Assembly: GCF_018145655.1 (NCBI RefSeq)
Contig: NZ_JAGSSY010000001.1
Location: 62,001-126,000, forward strand
From: Campylobacter anatolicus
GTDB taxonomy: Bacteria > Campylobacterota > Campylobacteria > Campylobacterales > Campylobacteraceae
Length of the DNA stretch: 64,000 bases
Direction of reading: 5' to 3'
The notes under the pieces are model-generated. The model saw nothing but the letters and a program-made list of their open reading frames with translations, made no database searches and was not told the origin of the DNA. Position 1 is the stretch's first letter. The number at the start of each line of letters is the position of its first letter. Shown one piece after another: positions 8,372 through 17,262 of the stretch. Position numbers and translations under genes: made by a program.

Positions 8372-10927
8372 ATGCAAAATTTAGACGTTAGACAAGCTTA
8401 TTTAGACTTTTTTAAGAGTAAGGGTCACGAGGTAATCGCCTCTGCACCGCTAGTGCCAAACGATGCGACACTACTATTTACAAATGCCGGCATGGTGCCA
8501 TTTAAGAGTATTTTTACAGGTGAGGTGCCACGCCCTACTCCACCTATTCGCACGAGCTGTCAGACCTGCATACGAGCTGGCGGTAAACACAACGACCTTG
8601 ATAATGTCGGCTATACCGCACGTCATCACACATTTTTTGAGATGCTTGGTAACTTTAGCTTTGGCGAATACTTTAAAAAAGACGCAATTGCTTATGCGTG
8701 GGAGTTTGTAACTCAGGTGTTAAAACTACCTAAAGATCGCCTTTATGTAACGACTCACGAGAGTGACGACGAAGCCTATACACTTTGGCAAGAGCATATA
8801 AGCAAGGAGCGAATTTATAAATTTGGTGATAAGGATAACTTTTGGCAGATGGGTGATACTGGACCTTGTGGACCTTGTAGTGAAATTTTTTACGACCAAG
8901 GAGCGGAGTATTTTAATACAGACGAGGACTATATGGGTGGCGATGGCGACCGCTTTTTAGAGATTTGGAACTTAGTATTTATGCAATTTGAGCGAGATGC
9001 AAACGGTAAACTCACACCGCTACCAAAACCTAGCATTGACACTGGTATGGGGCTAGAGCGAGTTACGGCGATAATGCAAGGTAAATTTAGCAACTATGAT
9101 AGCGATCTTTTTATGCCACTTATTAACGAAGTAGCAGGGCTTTGTGGTAAACCTTACGAGTATGAAAGTGGTGCTAGTTATAGAGTGATTAGTGATCACA
9201 TCCGCTCGGTTACATTTTTGCTAGCACAAGGTATGACTTTTGATAAAGAGGGTCGCGGATATGTGCTTCGTAGAATTTTACGTCGAGCCGTTCGTCACGG
9301 ATACTTTTTAGGCATAAAAGAGCCATTTATGTATAAACTAGTAGATAAACTCTGTGAGATAATGGGCGGACACTACACATATCTAAACGAGAAAAAAGAT
9401 GTGGTTAAAGAGCAGATAAAGCTAGAAGAGGAGCGATTTTTAAGCACTATAGCAAGTGGGCTTGAGCTGTTTAATGCTGAACTTAAAAATTTAAAAGATG
9501 GCGTGTTTAGTGGAGAGGCAGCGTTTAAACTACATGACACCTACGGCTTTCCGCTTGATCTAACGCAAGATATGCTAAGAGATCGTGGTATACGTGTAGA
9601 TGAAGCTAAATTTGATGAGCTAATGAATGAGCAAAAAGCAAACGCAAAAGCTGCATGGAAAGGTAGTGGCGACAAGATCGCAAAGGGTGACTTCAAGCAA
9701 CTTTTAGATGAATTTGGCGAGAATAATTTTATAGGCTATGATACGCTTAATGCAAATTCTAAAATTTTAGCCTTGCTTGATGAAAATTACCAAAAAGTTT
9801 CAAATTTAAAAACAAATGAGTGTGGTTGGGTAATGTTAGATCATACGCCATTTTACGCTCAAAGTGGAGGACAGTGCGGTGATAGCGGTGAGCTTGTAAA
9901 TAAGGCATATGTATTTGATACACAGAAATTTCATGGACTAAATTTATCTTATATAAAGACGAGTACGGATTTAAGTATAGGTGATGAGGTAAAAGCAGTC
10001 GTTAGCAATGAGCGTAGTGAGATTGCTCGTCATCATAGTGCAACACACCTACTTCACTCTGCACTTCGCAAAATTTTAGGCACTCATGTGGCACAAGCTG
10101 GTTCAAGCGTAGAGGCAACAAAACTAAGATTTGACTTCTCACATCCAAAGGCACTCACTAGCGATGAGTTAGATAAAATTGAGCAATTTGTCAATCAAGC
10201 CATAGCAAACGGTGCAGAAGCAAAGACTGAGATAATGGATATAGACGCTGCTAAAAATAGCGGTGCGATTGCACTATTTGGCGAGAAATATGAAGATAAA
10301 GTACGTGTACTAAGCTTTGGCAATGTCAGCAAAGAGCTTTGTGGCGGAACGCACGTAAAAAATATAAATGAAATAGGTGCATTTTTCATCACAAAAGAGA
10401 GTGGCGTAAGTGCAGGAATTAGACGCATAGAGGCAGTTTGCTCTAGTGCAGCACTAAATTTAGCACAGAGTTTTAGAAGCGAGATAAGTCAGATAAGAAA
10501 CGAACTAAAAGGTGCAGAACCGATAGTCGCCATCAAAAAGCTAAAAGATGAGATAAGAGATCTAAAAGAACAGCTAAAACATATCGGTGACTCCCACGCT
10601 ATCGTATTTACAAAGATAAACGAGATAAAACTTGCAGTTGCTATTATAGAAAATGGCGATATAAAGACGATGATAGATAACGCTAAAAATGCAGAAGAGC
10701 GTGTAGCTATACTGCTTATGCAAGTTAAGGATGATAAAATACTCATTGCAGCTGGTGTAAAAAATGCAAATATAAAAGCTGGTGAGTGGGTCAAGCTAAC
10801 GGCTAATATCTTAGGCGGAAATGGCGGTGGTAGAGACGACTTTGCAACTGCTGGTGGTAAAAATTTACTACTTTTAAATGAGGCCTCAGAAAAAGCATTT
10901 GAATTTGCCAAGGAAAAACTAATCTAA
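8372..10927 (+). CDS. alaS: Alanine--tRNA ligase
   Basis: AlaS charges tRNA-Ala and edits mischarged Ser/Gly-tRNA. The 851-residue protein is full length. It begins with the class II catalytic domain ([17 protein letters not shown], then motif 2 around [16 protein letters not shown]). Next is the tRNA-recognition region, then the editing domain with zinc ligands HHSATHLLH and CGGTH. The C-terminal C-Ala domain ends with the family's [16 protein letters not shown] good AGGA ribosome site precedes the ATG. The downstream gene overlaps the stop by one base. Confidence 0.97.
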   Translation: MQNLDVRQAYLDFFKSKGHEVIASAPLVPNDATLLFTNAGMVPFKSIFTGEVPRPTPPIRTSCQTCIRAGGKHNDLDNVGYTARHHTFFEMLGNFSFGEYFKKDAIAYAWEFVTQVLKLPKDRLYVTTHESDDEAYTLWQEHISKERIYKFGDKDNFWQMGDTGPCGPCSEIFYDQGAEYFNTDEDYMGGDGDRFLEIWNLVFMQFERDANGKLTPLPKPSIDTGMGLERVTAIMQGKFSNYDSDLFMPLINEVAGLCGKPYEYESGASYRVISDHIRSVTFLLAQGMTFDKEGRGYVLRRILRRAVRHGYFLGIKEPFMYKLVDKLCEIMGGHYTYLNEKKDVVKEQIKLEEERFLSTIASGLELFNAELKNLKDGVFSGEAAFKLHDTYGFPLDLTQDMLRDRGIRVDEAKFDELMNEQKANAKAAWKGSGDKIAKGDFKQLLDEFGENNFIGYDTLNANSKILALLDENYQKVSNLKTNECGWVMLDHTPFYAQSGGQCGDSGELVNKAYVFDTQKFHGLNLSYIKTSTDLSIGDEVKAVVSNERSEIARHHSATHLLHSALRKILGTHVAQAGSSVEATKLRFDFSHPKALTSDELDKIEQFVNQAIANGAEAKTEIMDIDAAKNSGAIALFGEKYEDKVRVLSFGNVSKELCGGTHVKNINEIGAFFITKESGVSAGIRRIEAVCSSAALNLAQSFRSEISQIRNELKGAEPIVAIKKLKDEIRDLKEQLKHIGDSHAIVFTKINEIKLAVAIIENGDIKTMIDNAKNAEERVAILLMQVKDDKILIAAGVKNANIKAGEWVKLTANILGGNGGGRDDFATAGGKNLLLLNEASEKAFEFAKEKLI

Positions 10928-11424
10928 TGCAAAAATACGATATCGCATTTGCTCACCTTGACCAGATAATGCCATTTTTAAACATATCTTCAGCTGGTAT
11001 GTTTATAGGTATGCAAGCTGGACTCATAATAGTTTGCAGATATTTTATGAGAGATAAATTTGATGATGAGTTTAAATATATAACAACACTAAATTTAATC
11101 AAACGTTTTAGTATATTTTTGGTTATTTTTTTAATCACTATTGCAACAACAAGTATCTTAACGGACGAAAGTGATAAACTAATAAAAATTGCAAACCCAA
11201 TGGCAAATGCGATACTCACGACAAAATGGACACTTGAAACACTGCTTGCGATAAATATGACATATATATATTTTCAGTATAAAAAAGCTCTAAATGCATT
11301 GAGAAATAGAGAATTTATAGAACTAGATGAAATTTTAGTAGTCATTACCTATTATCTCGTTCCTTTTAACATAATAGTGTCACTCACAGCGGTATATTTA
11401 GGTATATCTTATAAGGATTTTTGA
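10927..11424 (+). CDS. Small integral membrane protein between alaS and maf
   Basis: A 165-residue membrane protein with four likely transmembrane helices (roughly residues 17-38, 60-82, 97-120 and 140-160) and short loops. No catalytic motif or named family is recognised. Its ATG overlaps the alaS stop (TAATG) and its end overlaps the maf start (ATGA). It is therefore translationally embedded in alaS-maf-pbpA, which links it to envelope or division genes by position only. Confidence 0.75.
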   Translation: MQKYDIAFAHLDQIMPFLNISSAGMFIGMQAGLIIVCRYFMRDKFDDEFKYITTLNLIKRFSIFLVIFLITIATTSILTDESDKLIKIANPMANAILTTKWTLETLLAINMTYIYFQYKKALNALRNREFIELDEILVVITYYLVPFNIIVSLTAVYLGISYKDF

Positions 11425-11969
11425 TGATCATTTTAGCATCCAGCTCACCTACAAGAGCCAAAATTTTATCTGAAAACGGCATAGAATTTCAACAAATTTC
11501 ATTTAACTTTGACGAAAGTGGCATATCAAAAACATATCCACCAAATATCTATGTCCAAATGGTAATCAAAGCGAAAAAAGAGCAATTTTTAAAAATATAT
11601 CCAAATTTAAAAAACGTCCTTATCGCAGATAGCTGTGTCTCCTGCAATGATAAAATTTTAGGCAAAGCAAAAGACGAATGCCACGCACGCCAGATGTTAA
11701 AGCTTCAAAGTAATAATTTTGCTAGTGTATTTAGTGCATTCGTATTTATGGGTGAAAAATTTGAAGTAATAAATGTGAGCCAAACGCAGTATAAATTTGA
11801 TAATTTTAGTGATGACGAGATCGATAAATACATAAAAAGTGGCGAGTATATAGGCAAGGCTGGTGCGATGATGGTTGAGGGCTTTAATAAAAATCATATA
11901 ATCAAACAAATAGGCAATACAAACAATGCTCGTGGGCTAAATATCGAGCTTTTAAAGGCATTTTTATGA
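11421..11969 (+). CDS. maf: Maf-family nucleoside triphosphate pyrophosphatase
   Basis: Maf proteins hydrolyse non-canonical or pyrimidine nucleoside triphosphates to monophosphates and have been linked to septum arrest. The 182-residue product has the N-terminal signature ILASSSPTRAKIL, the acidic NFDESGI, the catalytic-Asp motif VLIADSCVSCNDKILGKAKD and the C-terminal GYIGKAGAMMVEG-like stretch (here EYIGKAGAMMVEG). The DSCVSC variant of the usual DTVV motif is noteworthy. Overlaps with both neighbours suggest coupled translation. Confidence 0.9.
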   Translation: MMIILASSSPTRAKILSENGIEFQQISFNFDESGISKTYPPNIYVQMVIKAKKEQFLKIYPNLKNVLIADSCVSCNDKILGKAKDECHARQMLKLQSNNFASVFSAFVFMGEKFEVINVSQTQYKFDNFSDDEIDKYIKSGEYIGKAGAMMVEGFNKNHIIKQIGNTNNARGLNIELLKAFL

Positions 11970-13894
11970 GATATATCTTGACACTTTTTACTCTAATTGC
12001 ACTGGCTGGAGCTGGTGCATTTTTATATATTTATTCGTTAGTACGATTTGAAGCATATAGCATAATAGACTACAAGCCAAAACTTGCAACGCAAATTTTT
12101 GATAGAAACAATGAGCTTATAGCAAATGTTTTTGATGAAAACCGCGTTTATGTCCGATATGACGATATACCAGCACGTATAATAGAAGCACTTGTAGCTA
12201 TTGAAGATACAAGCTATTTTGAGCATGGCGGAGTAAATTTTGAAGCAATTATGAGGGCTATCATAAAGGATATAAAAGCTGGCAAACTGGTAGAAGGTGC
12301 ATCTACGCTAACTCAGCAACTCGTTAAAAACCTTGTCCTAACACGCGAGAAAAAATTTACTCGTAAAGCAAAAGAATTTGTCTTAGCCATGAAAATAGAG
12401 AGTGAGCTAAGCAAAGAGCAGATCATAGAAAGATACCTAAACCACGTATATTTTGGGCACGGATACTATGGTATCAAAACAGCTGCTGATGGATATTTTA
12501 GAAAAGAGTTAAAAGAGCTAAGTATAAAAGAGATCGCTATACTTGTTGGACTTCCAAAAGCCCCAAGCACCTATGACCCTACAAAGCACCTTGACTTATC
12601 GCTCGGACGTGCAAATCGTGTTTTAGAGCGTATGTATAGCATTGGTTGGATAAATGAAGATGAATACCGAAAAGGAATCATTGAAGAGCCTGTAGTATTT
12701 GATGATACACTCACTAAAAATAGAGCTCCTTATGCTGTAGATGAGATCATAAAACAGGCAAGTCAAAAATTTGATGATATAAAAACAGGTGGCTACCGCA
12801 TACAAAGCACTATCGATCTAGGCGTGCAGCAAATGGCACGTGAGGCACTCATTTTTGGTTACAATGAAATTTTAAAACGTGATAAAAAAGCAAATATAAA
12901 TGTCTTAAATGGTGCTATCGTCGTTACTCAACCGCAAACTGGATATGTTTTGGCACTAGTTGGTGGTGTAGATTATACTAAGAGCAATTACAATCGTGCA
13001 ACACAAAGTCAACGCCAATCGGGCTCAAGCTTTAAACCATTTATCTATCAAATAGCCCTAAATCGTGGCTATTCAGTTATCTCTGAAGTGCCAGATATCG
13101 CACGGATATTTGATATGGGAAATGGCAAAGAGTGGGCCCCTAAAAATTATAGTGGTGGTTTTCAAGGATACATAACTCTAAAATCTGCTCTCACACAATC
13201 ACGCAACCTTGCAACTGTAAATTTATTAAGCGATCTTGGGCTTAGCTCGGTTCATAAAGAGCTTGTTGATATGGGTTTTACTGATATACCTTTAAATTTA
13301 TCGATCGCACTTGGGAGTGCTGGTATATCCCCACTTGAATTTTCTAAATTTTACTCAATGTTTCCAAACGAAGGCGAGATCGTTGAGCCGACACTTATTA
13401 GATATGTAGTGGATAAATTTGGTCGCTCTATAGAATTTGAAAGCGAAAGAAGGCAGGTCATAAAGCCAGAGCAAGCATATCTTATGATTGATCTTCTTCA
13501 AAATGTTGTCAATAATGGTACTGGACGCAACGCGAAAATTTCAGGTATACAAATCGCTGGTAAAACTGGCACTACAAATAACAATATAGATGCGTGGTTT
13601 TGTGGTTTTTCTCCTGATGTAGAAGCGATAATCTGGTATGGAAATGACGATAACAGCCCTATGAAAAAAGTTGAGGGAGGTGGCAGGACAGCAGCTCCTG
13701 TGTTTAAGCGATTTTTGGAAAATTATATGAAACAATACCCAACTTCACGAAAAGCATTTGAACAACCAGATGGTGTATATAAAGGTAATTACAATGGCTC
13801 TATCGAACTTTATACTAATGACTCACCACTACCGCAAACAGTACCTAGAAATGAGATAATTCAACAACAAGAAAATGACGGTTTGATGTTTTAA
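11966..13894 (+). CDS. pbpA: Class A penicillin-binding protein 1A
   Basis: A bifunctional peptidoglycan synthase. An N-terminal transmembrane anchor (residues 3-27) leads into a GT51 glycosyltransferase domain (ALVAIEDTSYFEHGGVN, then EGASTLTQQLVKNL and KEQIIERYLNHVYFGHG). The transpeptidase domain has SSFK (S354-K357), SRN in the region SALTQSRNLATV, and KTGT (K533). At 642 residues it is compact for PBP1A. It overlaps maf by 4 bases and ends the alaS-maf-pbpA unit. Together with the PBP2/FtsI gene at 4039 it gives two of the cell's main wall synthases in one window. Confidence 0.95.
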   Translation: MRYILTLFTLIALAGAGAFLYIYSLVRFEAYSIIDYKPKLATQIFDRNNELIANVFDENRVYVRYDDIPARIIEALVAIEDTSYFEHGGVNFEAIMRAIIKDIKAGKLVEGASTLTQQLVKNLVLTREKKFTRKAKEFVLAMKIESELSKEQIIERYLNHVYFGHGYYGIKTAADGYFRKELKELSIKEIAILVGLPKAPSTYDPTKHLDLSLGRANRVLERMYSIGWINEDEYRKGIIEEPVVFDDTLTKNRAPYAVDEIIKQASQKFDDIKTGGYRIQSTIDLGVQQMAREALIFGYNEILKRDKKANINVLNGAIVVTQPQTGYVLALVGGVDYTKSNYNRATQSQRQSGSSFKPFIYQIALNRGYSVISEVPDIARIFDMGNGKEWAPKNYSGGFQGYITLKSALTQSRNLATVNLLSDLGLSSVHKELVDMGFTDIPLNLSIALGSAGISPLEFSKFYSMFPNEGEIVEPTLIRYVVDKFGRSIEFESERRQVIKPEQAYLMIDLLQNVVNNGTGRNAKISGIQIAGKTGTTNNNIDAWFCGFSPDVEAIIWYGNDDNSPMKKVEGGGRTAAPVFKRFLENYMKQYPTSRKAFEQPDGVYKGNYNGSIELYTNDSPLPQTVPRNEIIQQQENDGLMF

Positions 13895-13904
13895 ATATCA
13901 AACC
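13880..13904 (+). terminator. Weak hairpin spanning the pbpA stop codon
   Basis: GGTTTGAT (13880-13887) pairs with ATCAAACC (13897-13904) across a 9-base loop that contains the stop codon. There is no T-run after it, so intrinsic termination is uncertain. Confidence 0.3.
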
Positions 13905-14264
13905 AAATAGTCTATCATTCATCTCGCAGATCTTTTATTTTTCTATGGTTTGCATTCTAAATGTATATCAAGACAAAAGAATTGATAATAGATATATTAA
14001 AAAATTTAAATCTTATGGCAGGTGAAACCACAAGAAAATAATTTAAAAAATTATAAAATTAAATAGCATCTGATTTGAATAAGATGTTTGTAAACTTACA
14101 GATAATGAATCCGTTTTATGATATTGAATTTTCAAAAGGAAAACTTCATAATTTTTAGAATTAACAAAAGATAAATATAACTACTCGTGATTTGTTTAAA
14201 AATACCACTTATAACATAAGCTAACATTTATTAAACTTTGCAATAATGATAAAACTTACTATGA
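13905..14264. other. 360-bp AT-rich gap with no supported gene
   Basis: All frames are broken by stops. No promoter, RNA gene or protein signature is seen. It leads directly into a truncated chemoreceptor fragment, so it may be decayed coding DNA, but no identifiable protein could be read from it. Confidence 0.5.
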
Positions 14265-14582
14265 GAAGCAGCAAGAGCAGGAGAGCATGGTAGAGGCTTT
14301 GCAGTTGTTGCTGATGAAGTTAGAAAACTAGCAGAGAGAACTCAAAAATCACTAGGTGAGATAGAGGCTAATACAAATGTCTTAGCTCAATCAATAAATG
14401 AGATGAGTGAATCAATAAGAGAACAAAGTGAAGCTATCAATATGATAAATCAAGGTGTAGCACAAGTTGATCACTTGACTAAACAAAATGTAGAGATAGC
14501 CAATCAAACAAACAAAATAACATCTGAAGTAGATGAGATGGCTAAGGCTATAACTGCTGACGTTAGAAAGAAGAAATTTTAA
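14265..14582 (+). pseudogene. C-terminal remnant of a methyl-accepting chemotaxis protein
   Basis: The open frame reads [20 protein letters not shown] directly after an in-frame TGA (14262-14264). This is the highly conserved tip of the MCP signalling hairpin, the part that contacts CheA and CheW. It continues with [20 protein letters not shown] and a helical return arm, ending KKKF and TAA. About 105 codons remain. The ligand-binding domain, membrane helices and the first hairpin arm are missing, and there is no start codon or ribosome site at the fragment's beginning. The surviving frame is intact, which suggests recent truncation or upkeep by gene conversion with intact MCP genes elsewhere. 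Confidence 0.88.
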
Positions 14583-14613
14583 CTTTCAATCAAATTTAAG
14601 AGCTATAAGGCTC

Positions 14614-14648
14614 TTGCTTGATTAAATATTTTAAATTTAATCAAGCAA
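14614..14648. terminator. Bidirectional terminator between MCP remnant and cupin gene
   Basis: TTGCTTGATTAAAT (14614-14627) and ATTTAATCAAGCAA (14635-14648) form a perfect 14-bp stem with a 7-base loop. It sits between two converging transcription units, just after the cupin stop codon on the minus strand. Confidence 0.7.
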
Positions 14649-14654
14649 AATTAC

Positions 14655-14987
14655 CTACTTTTTAAGTACTCTAAAAACACGACTAACATCATCATTTCTA
14701 CTTAGACTAAGTCTTATTATGCTATCTTCGAGTGCTAGTATCGAGTGTGGAATATTTGCATCAAGTGTAACCATATCTAGCTCATCAAGTATGGTCTTGT
14801 CATCTTTAAGTGCGAATTCTATCTTGCCTTTTAATACTTGCACTATTATCGCACCAGGTGCTTGATGTTCTTTCATCTCGGCACCTTTTTGTATATTTAT
14901 ACATATCTCTTTATCGCCGTCCATCTCGTGTAACTTTGTCGCTGTTACGCCACTAAAGCTCTCATTTTTCCATACTATCTTTTGCAT
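14655..14987 (-). CDS. Small cupin-domain protein
   Basis: A 110-residue single-domain cupin. The conserved beta-barrel motif 1 region reads KEHQAPGAIIVQVLKGKIEF and motif 2 is around LDANIPHSILALEDS. The metal-binding residues look sparse: one His in motif 1 (EH) and one in motif 2 (PHS). The role is unknown; such proteins bind small ligands or act as sensors or isomerases. A ribosome site (AAAGGATAAACT) precedes the ATG. It lies downstream of the rplS terminator with its poly-C tract on the same strand, so read-through could reach it. Confidence 0.8.
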   Translation of the reverse strand: MQKIVWKNESFSGVTATKLHEMDGDKEICINIQKGAEMKEHQAPGAIIVQVLKGKIEFALKDDKTILDELDMVTLDANIPHSILALEDSIIRLSLSRNDDVSRVFRVLKK

Positions 14988-15084
14988 AGTTTATCCTTTA
15001 TAATAAATTTTATAGGAGCATTATAGTCTGATTTTAAACTATATTCATTGACAAAGGTTAAGATAAGTAATTTAAATTTGAAAA

Positions 15085-15122
15085 AGTAAAAAAACGGGGG
15101 GGGGGGTGAATAGCACCACCCC
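15085..15122 (-). terminator. rplS operon terminator containing a poly-C/G tract
   Basis: On the minus strand, GGGGTGGTG (15122-15114), a short loop CTATT, then CACC running into the C-tract forms a strong GC stem. A run of seven T residues (15094-15088) follows after one G. This is a canonical intrinsic terminator directly after rplS. One side of the stem is an 11-base homopolymer, which is unusual. Confidence 0.78.
15096..15106 (+). repeat. Homopolymeric G11 tract
   Basis: Eleven consecutive G residues in an otherwise AT-rich intergenic region. In Campylobacter, G/C tracts of 8 or more bases are known to slip and cause phase variation. This one is not within a coding frame but inside the rplS terminator, upstream of the cupin gene on the minus strand. 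Confidence 0.95.
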
Positions 15123-15134
15123 ATAAATTTAGTA

Positions 15135-15491
15135 TTATTTTCTAAGTTCTCGGATCTTAGCAGCTTTGCCACGTAGATTACGTAGGTAAAATAATTTAGC
15201 ACGTCTAACACGTCCTTTTCTAAGAACCACAATCTCTTCTATGCTCTCGCTATATATAGGAAAAATTCTCTCCACACCAATGCTATTTGCACCGATCTTT
15301 CTTATAATGAAAGTCTCGCCAACACCACTACCACGTCTAGCTATGCAGATACCTTCAAAATTTTGAACCCTAGTTTTATCGCCCTCTTGGATACGTATCG
15401 CTACACGCAAAGTATCTCCCGCACGAAAATCAGGCACAGACTTACTTGCAATTTGAGCATTTTCAAACGCTTCAATATACTTATTTCTCAT
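15135..15491 (-). CDS. rplS: 50S ribosomal protein L19
   Basis: L19 sits at the 30S-50S interface. The 118-residue product has the family signatures [40 protein letters not shown] and the basic C-terminus [18 protein letters not shown]. It is the last gene of the ffh-rpsP-khpA-rimM-trmD-rplS cluster, a conserved bacterial order, and is followed by a strong terminator. Confidence 0.97.
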   Translation of the reverse strand: MRNKYIEAFENAQIASKSVPDFRAGDTLRVAIRIQEGDKTRVQNFEGICIARRGSGVGETFIIRKIGANSIGVERIFPIYSESIEEIVVLRKGRVRRAKLFYLRNLRGKAAKIRELRK

Positions 15492-16192
15492 TATAATTCC
15501 TTAATTTTTGGCTTGAATTTTTTGTATAAATCAGGGCGAAAGAACCTTGTTTTATAGAGTGCCATATTATTTTTTAAAGAAGCGATTTTAGCGTGATTTC
15601 CCTTTAAAAACTCTGAAACAGCAAAATTTTCTTTAAAATTATATGGTTTTGCAAAAGATGGTGCTTCTAGTAAATCATTCTCAAAGCTCTCAACAAGCAA
15701 ACTTTTATTATTACCAAGAACACCAGCTACATTTCGCGATATAGCGTCCGCTAAGCACAATGCACCAAGTTCACCACCTGTCAAAATAAAATCACCTATA
15801 CAAAAAATCTCGTCTGCCCACATCTCTATCACACGCTCATCAATGCCCTCATATCTACCACAAACAAAGCATATATGATCCTTTTTTGCAAGACGCTTTG
15901 CATCATTTTGATTAAATTTTTTAGCACTTGGCGTGAGAAATATAATGTGCGAGCTTGGATTATCGATTTTAAATTTGGATAAGGCACTATCAAGCGGTTG
16001 CGTCTGCATCAGTAGTCCAGCCCCACCACCTATCATATACTCATCAACCTTATTGTGCTTATTGGTTGTGTAATCACGTGGATTTATAAAGTCTAAATTT
16101 ATTAACTTTTTGTCAACTGCACGAGCAAGTATGGAATCATTAAAATATGGCTTAACCAAATTCTGAAAAAGCGTAACAAAGGTAAATTTCAT
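15491..16192 (-). CDS. trmD: tRNA (guanine-N1-)-methyltransferase TrmD
   Basis: TrmD methylates G37 of tRNAs with GNN anticodon neighbours and prevents +1 frameshifting. The 233-residue product belongs to the SPOUT trefoil-knot class: KFTFVTLFQ at the start, [28 protein letters not shown] and the knot region [14 protein letters not shown]. It overlaps the rimM stop by 4 bases and abuts rplS (its stop shares a base with the rplS start), consistent with coupled expression. Confidence 0.96.
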   Translation of the reverse strand: MKFTFVTLFQNLVKPYFNDSILARAVDKKLINLDFINPRDYTTNKHNKVDEYMIGGGAGLLMQTQPLDSALSKFKIDNPSSHIIFLTPSAKKFNQNDAKRLAKKDHICFVCGRYEGIDERVIEMWADEIFCIGDFILTGGELGALCLADAISRNVAGVLGNNKSLLVESFENDLLEAPSFAKPYNFKENFAVSEFLKGNHAKIASLKNNMALYKTRFFRPDLYKKFKPKIKEL

Positions 16193-16713
16193 AAACTTTC
16201 AAGCAGTGTTTTTGAATTTTTTGTAAGGATTGTTTTATTTTGCAAATCTACATTTGCAATAAAGTTATCAAGATAAGGTATATAAAAGCTCTTTGCAAGG
16301 CCTAGTTTTACTAACCTTTCATCAGTTTTAATATATAGCAAATTATCTTTTGTGGCGTCAAAAATATCTTCAACAACACCTAGCTTTTCGCCATCTTCTA
16401 AAACATCTAACCCTATAATGTCAAAATAAAAGAATTCATCTTTTTTAAGTTTGCAAGTTTTACGAGTCTGCTCTTTTGTAGTATAGATCATCATATTTGT
16501 CAGAGTTTTGGCACTCTCAACACTCTCATATCCCAAAAACAAAGCCAATCCTCGCGAACTGTCATAAAATTTTATGACAAGCTCTCTGCCATCTTTAGTA
16601 AAAAATTTTGTGTTTGCCTTAAACTGCTCGGGAAAGTCACTTCTATTATGAAGTTTGACATACCCTTGCAGCCCAACGCTTTTACCTATTATTGCAACTT
16701 CAACGAGATCCAT
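16189..16713 (-). CDS. rimM: 16S rRNA-processing protein RimM
   Basis: RimM assists maturation of the 30S head with S19. The start chosen is the ATG at 16713, giving [20 protein letters not shown], the usual RimM beginning. It overlaps the khpA stop (TAATG). A longer frame beginning at 16767 would add 18 residues that read through khpA and lack family similarity. The C-terminal PRC-barrel domain contains [20 protein letters not shown] and the terminal IPYLDNFI. Length is about 174 residues, normal for the family. Confidence 0.93.
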   Translation of the reverse strand: MDLVEVAIIGKSVGLQGYVKLHNRSDFPEQFKANTKFFTKDGRELVIKFYDSSRGLALFLGYESVESAKTLTNMMIYTTKEQTRKTCKLKKDEFFYFDIIGLDVLEDGEKLGVVEDIFDATKDNLLYIKTDERLVKLGLAKSFYIPYLDNFIANVDLQNKTILTKNSKTLLESL

Positions 16714-16955
16714 TATTCGTAGGCTTTTACCGTCACTCGGTAGCTTGTAGCATCTTTTGCTTTGCAACCTATTATCACAGTTTTTATCGCGTTTATCATC
16801 TTGCCGTCTTTTCCGATAAGCTTACCAGTATCTACTTTATCCGCAGTTATGATGATCTCGGCAAAATTTTCACCAAGTTCAACTCGCTCTATCTTTATCT
16901 TTTCGGGATAATCAGCTATGAGCTTAGTATATTCGTATAAAAAATCTTCAACCAT
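16713..16955 (-). CDS. khpA: KH-domain RNA-binding protein KhpA
   Basis: An 80-residue single KH-domain protein. The nucleic-acid-binding GxxG loop is GKDG in the context GKLIGKDGKMINAIKT. KhpA (YlqC) proteins in other bacteria bind RNA, often with KhpB/Jag, and affect cell elongation. Its place between rpsP and rimM is the conserved one for this family. It starts 3 bases after rpsP and overlaps rimM by 1 base. Confidence 0.92.
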   Translation of the reverse strand: MVEDFLYEYTKLIADYPEKIKIERVELGENFAEIIITADKVDTGKLIGKDGKMINAIKTVIIGCKAKDATSYRVTVKAYE

Positions 16956-16958
16956 TTC

Positions 16959-17189
16959 TTATTTGCTTGTTATTTTTGCAACTCTGTCGCTAAGTTTTGC
17001 ACCAACGCTCTTCCAATAAGCAAGTTTCTCAGCATCAAATTTGATAACTTCAGGCTCAACCATAGGATTGTAATAGCCTATGCTCTCTATCCAGCCACTA
17101 TCACGTCTTTTTCTGCTATCTGTTACAACTATACGATAAAATGGTCTTTTCTTACGTCCCATTCTAGTTAGTCTTACTACTGTTGCCAT
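16959..17189 (-). CDS. rpsP: 30S ribosomal protein S16
   Basis: S16 is an early-assembly protein of the 30S body. The 76-residue product has the classical start [19 protein letters not shown], then [20 protein letters not shown] strong AAAAGGAG ribosome site precedes the ATG. It follows ffh after a long perfect hairpin and leads khpA-rimM-trmD-rplS. Confidence 0.97.
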   Translation of the reverse strand: MATVVRLTRMGRKKRPFYRIVVTDSRKRRDSGWIESIGYYNPMVEPEVIKFDAEKLAYWKSVGAKLSDRVAKITSK

Positions 17190-17212
17190 ATCTTTTCTCC
17201 TTTTAAATTTTT

Positions 17213-17262
17213 AAATAAGGCTTAAATTTAAACACCGCTGTGAATAAATTTAAGCCTTATTT
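17213..17262 (-). promoter_or_regulatory. Perfect 18-bp inverted repeat between ffh and rpsP
   Basis: The 18-base arms at 17213-17230 (beginning AAATAAGGCTT) and 17245-17262 (ending GCCTTATTT) are perfectly complementary around a 14-base loop. One arm includes the ffh stop codon and the other ends 24 bases before the rpsP ATG. No U-run follows on the minus strand, so a processing or stability element, or a partial attenuator, fits better than a plain terminator. Confidence 0.65.

Noticed and set aside
10489-10911. 140-codon minus-strand frame inside alaS
   Set aside because: It is a shadow of a well-conserved AlaS coding region; composition and motifs belong to the sense strand.
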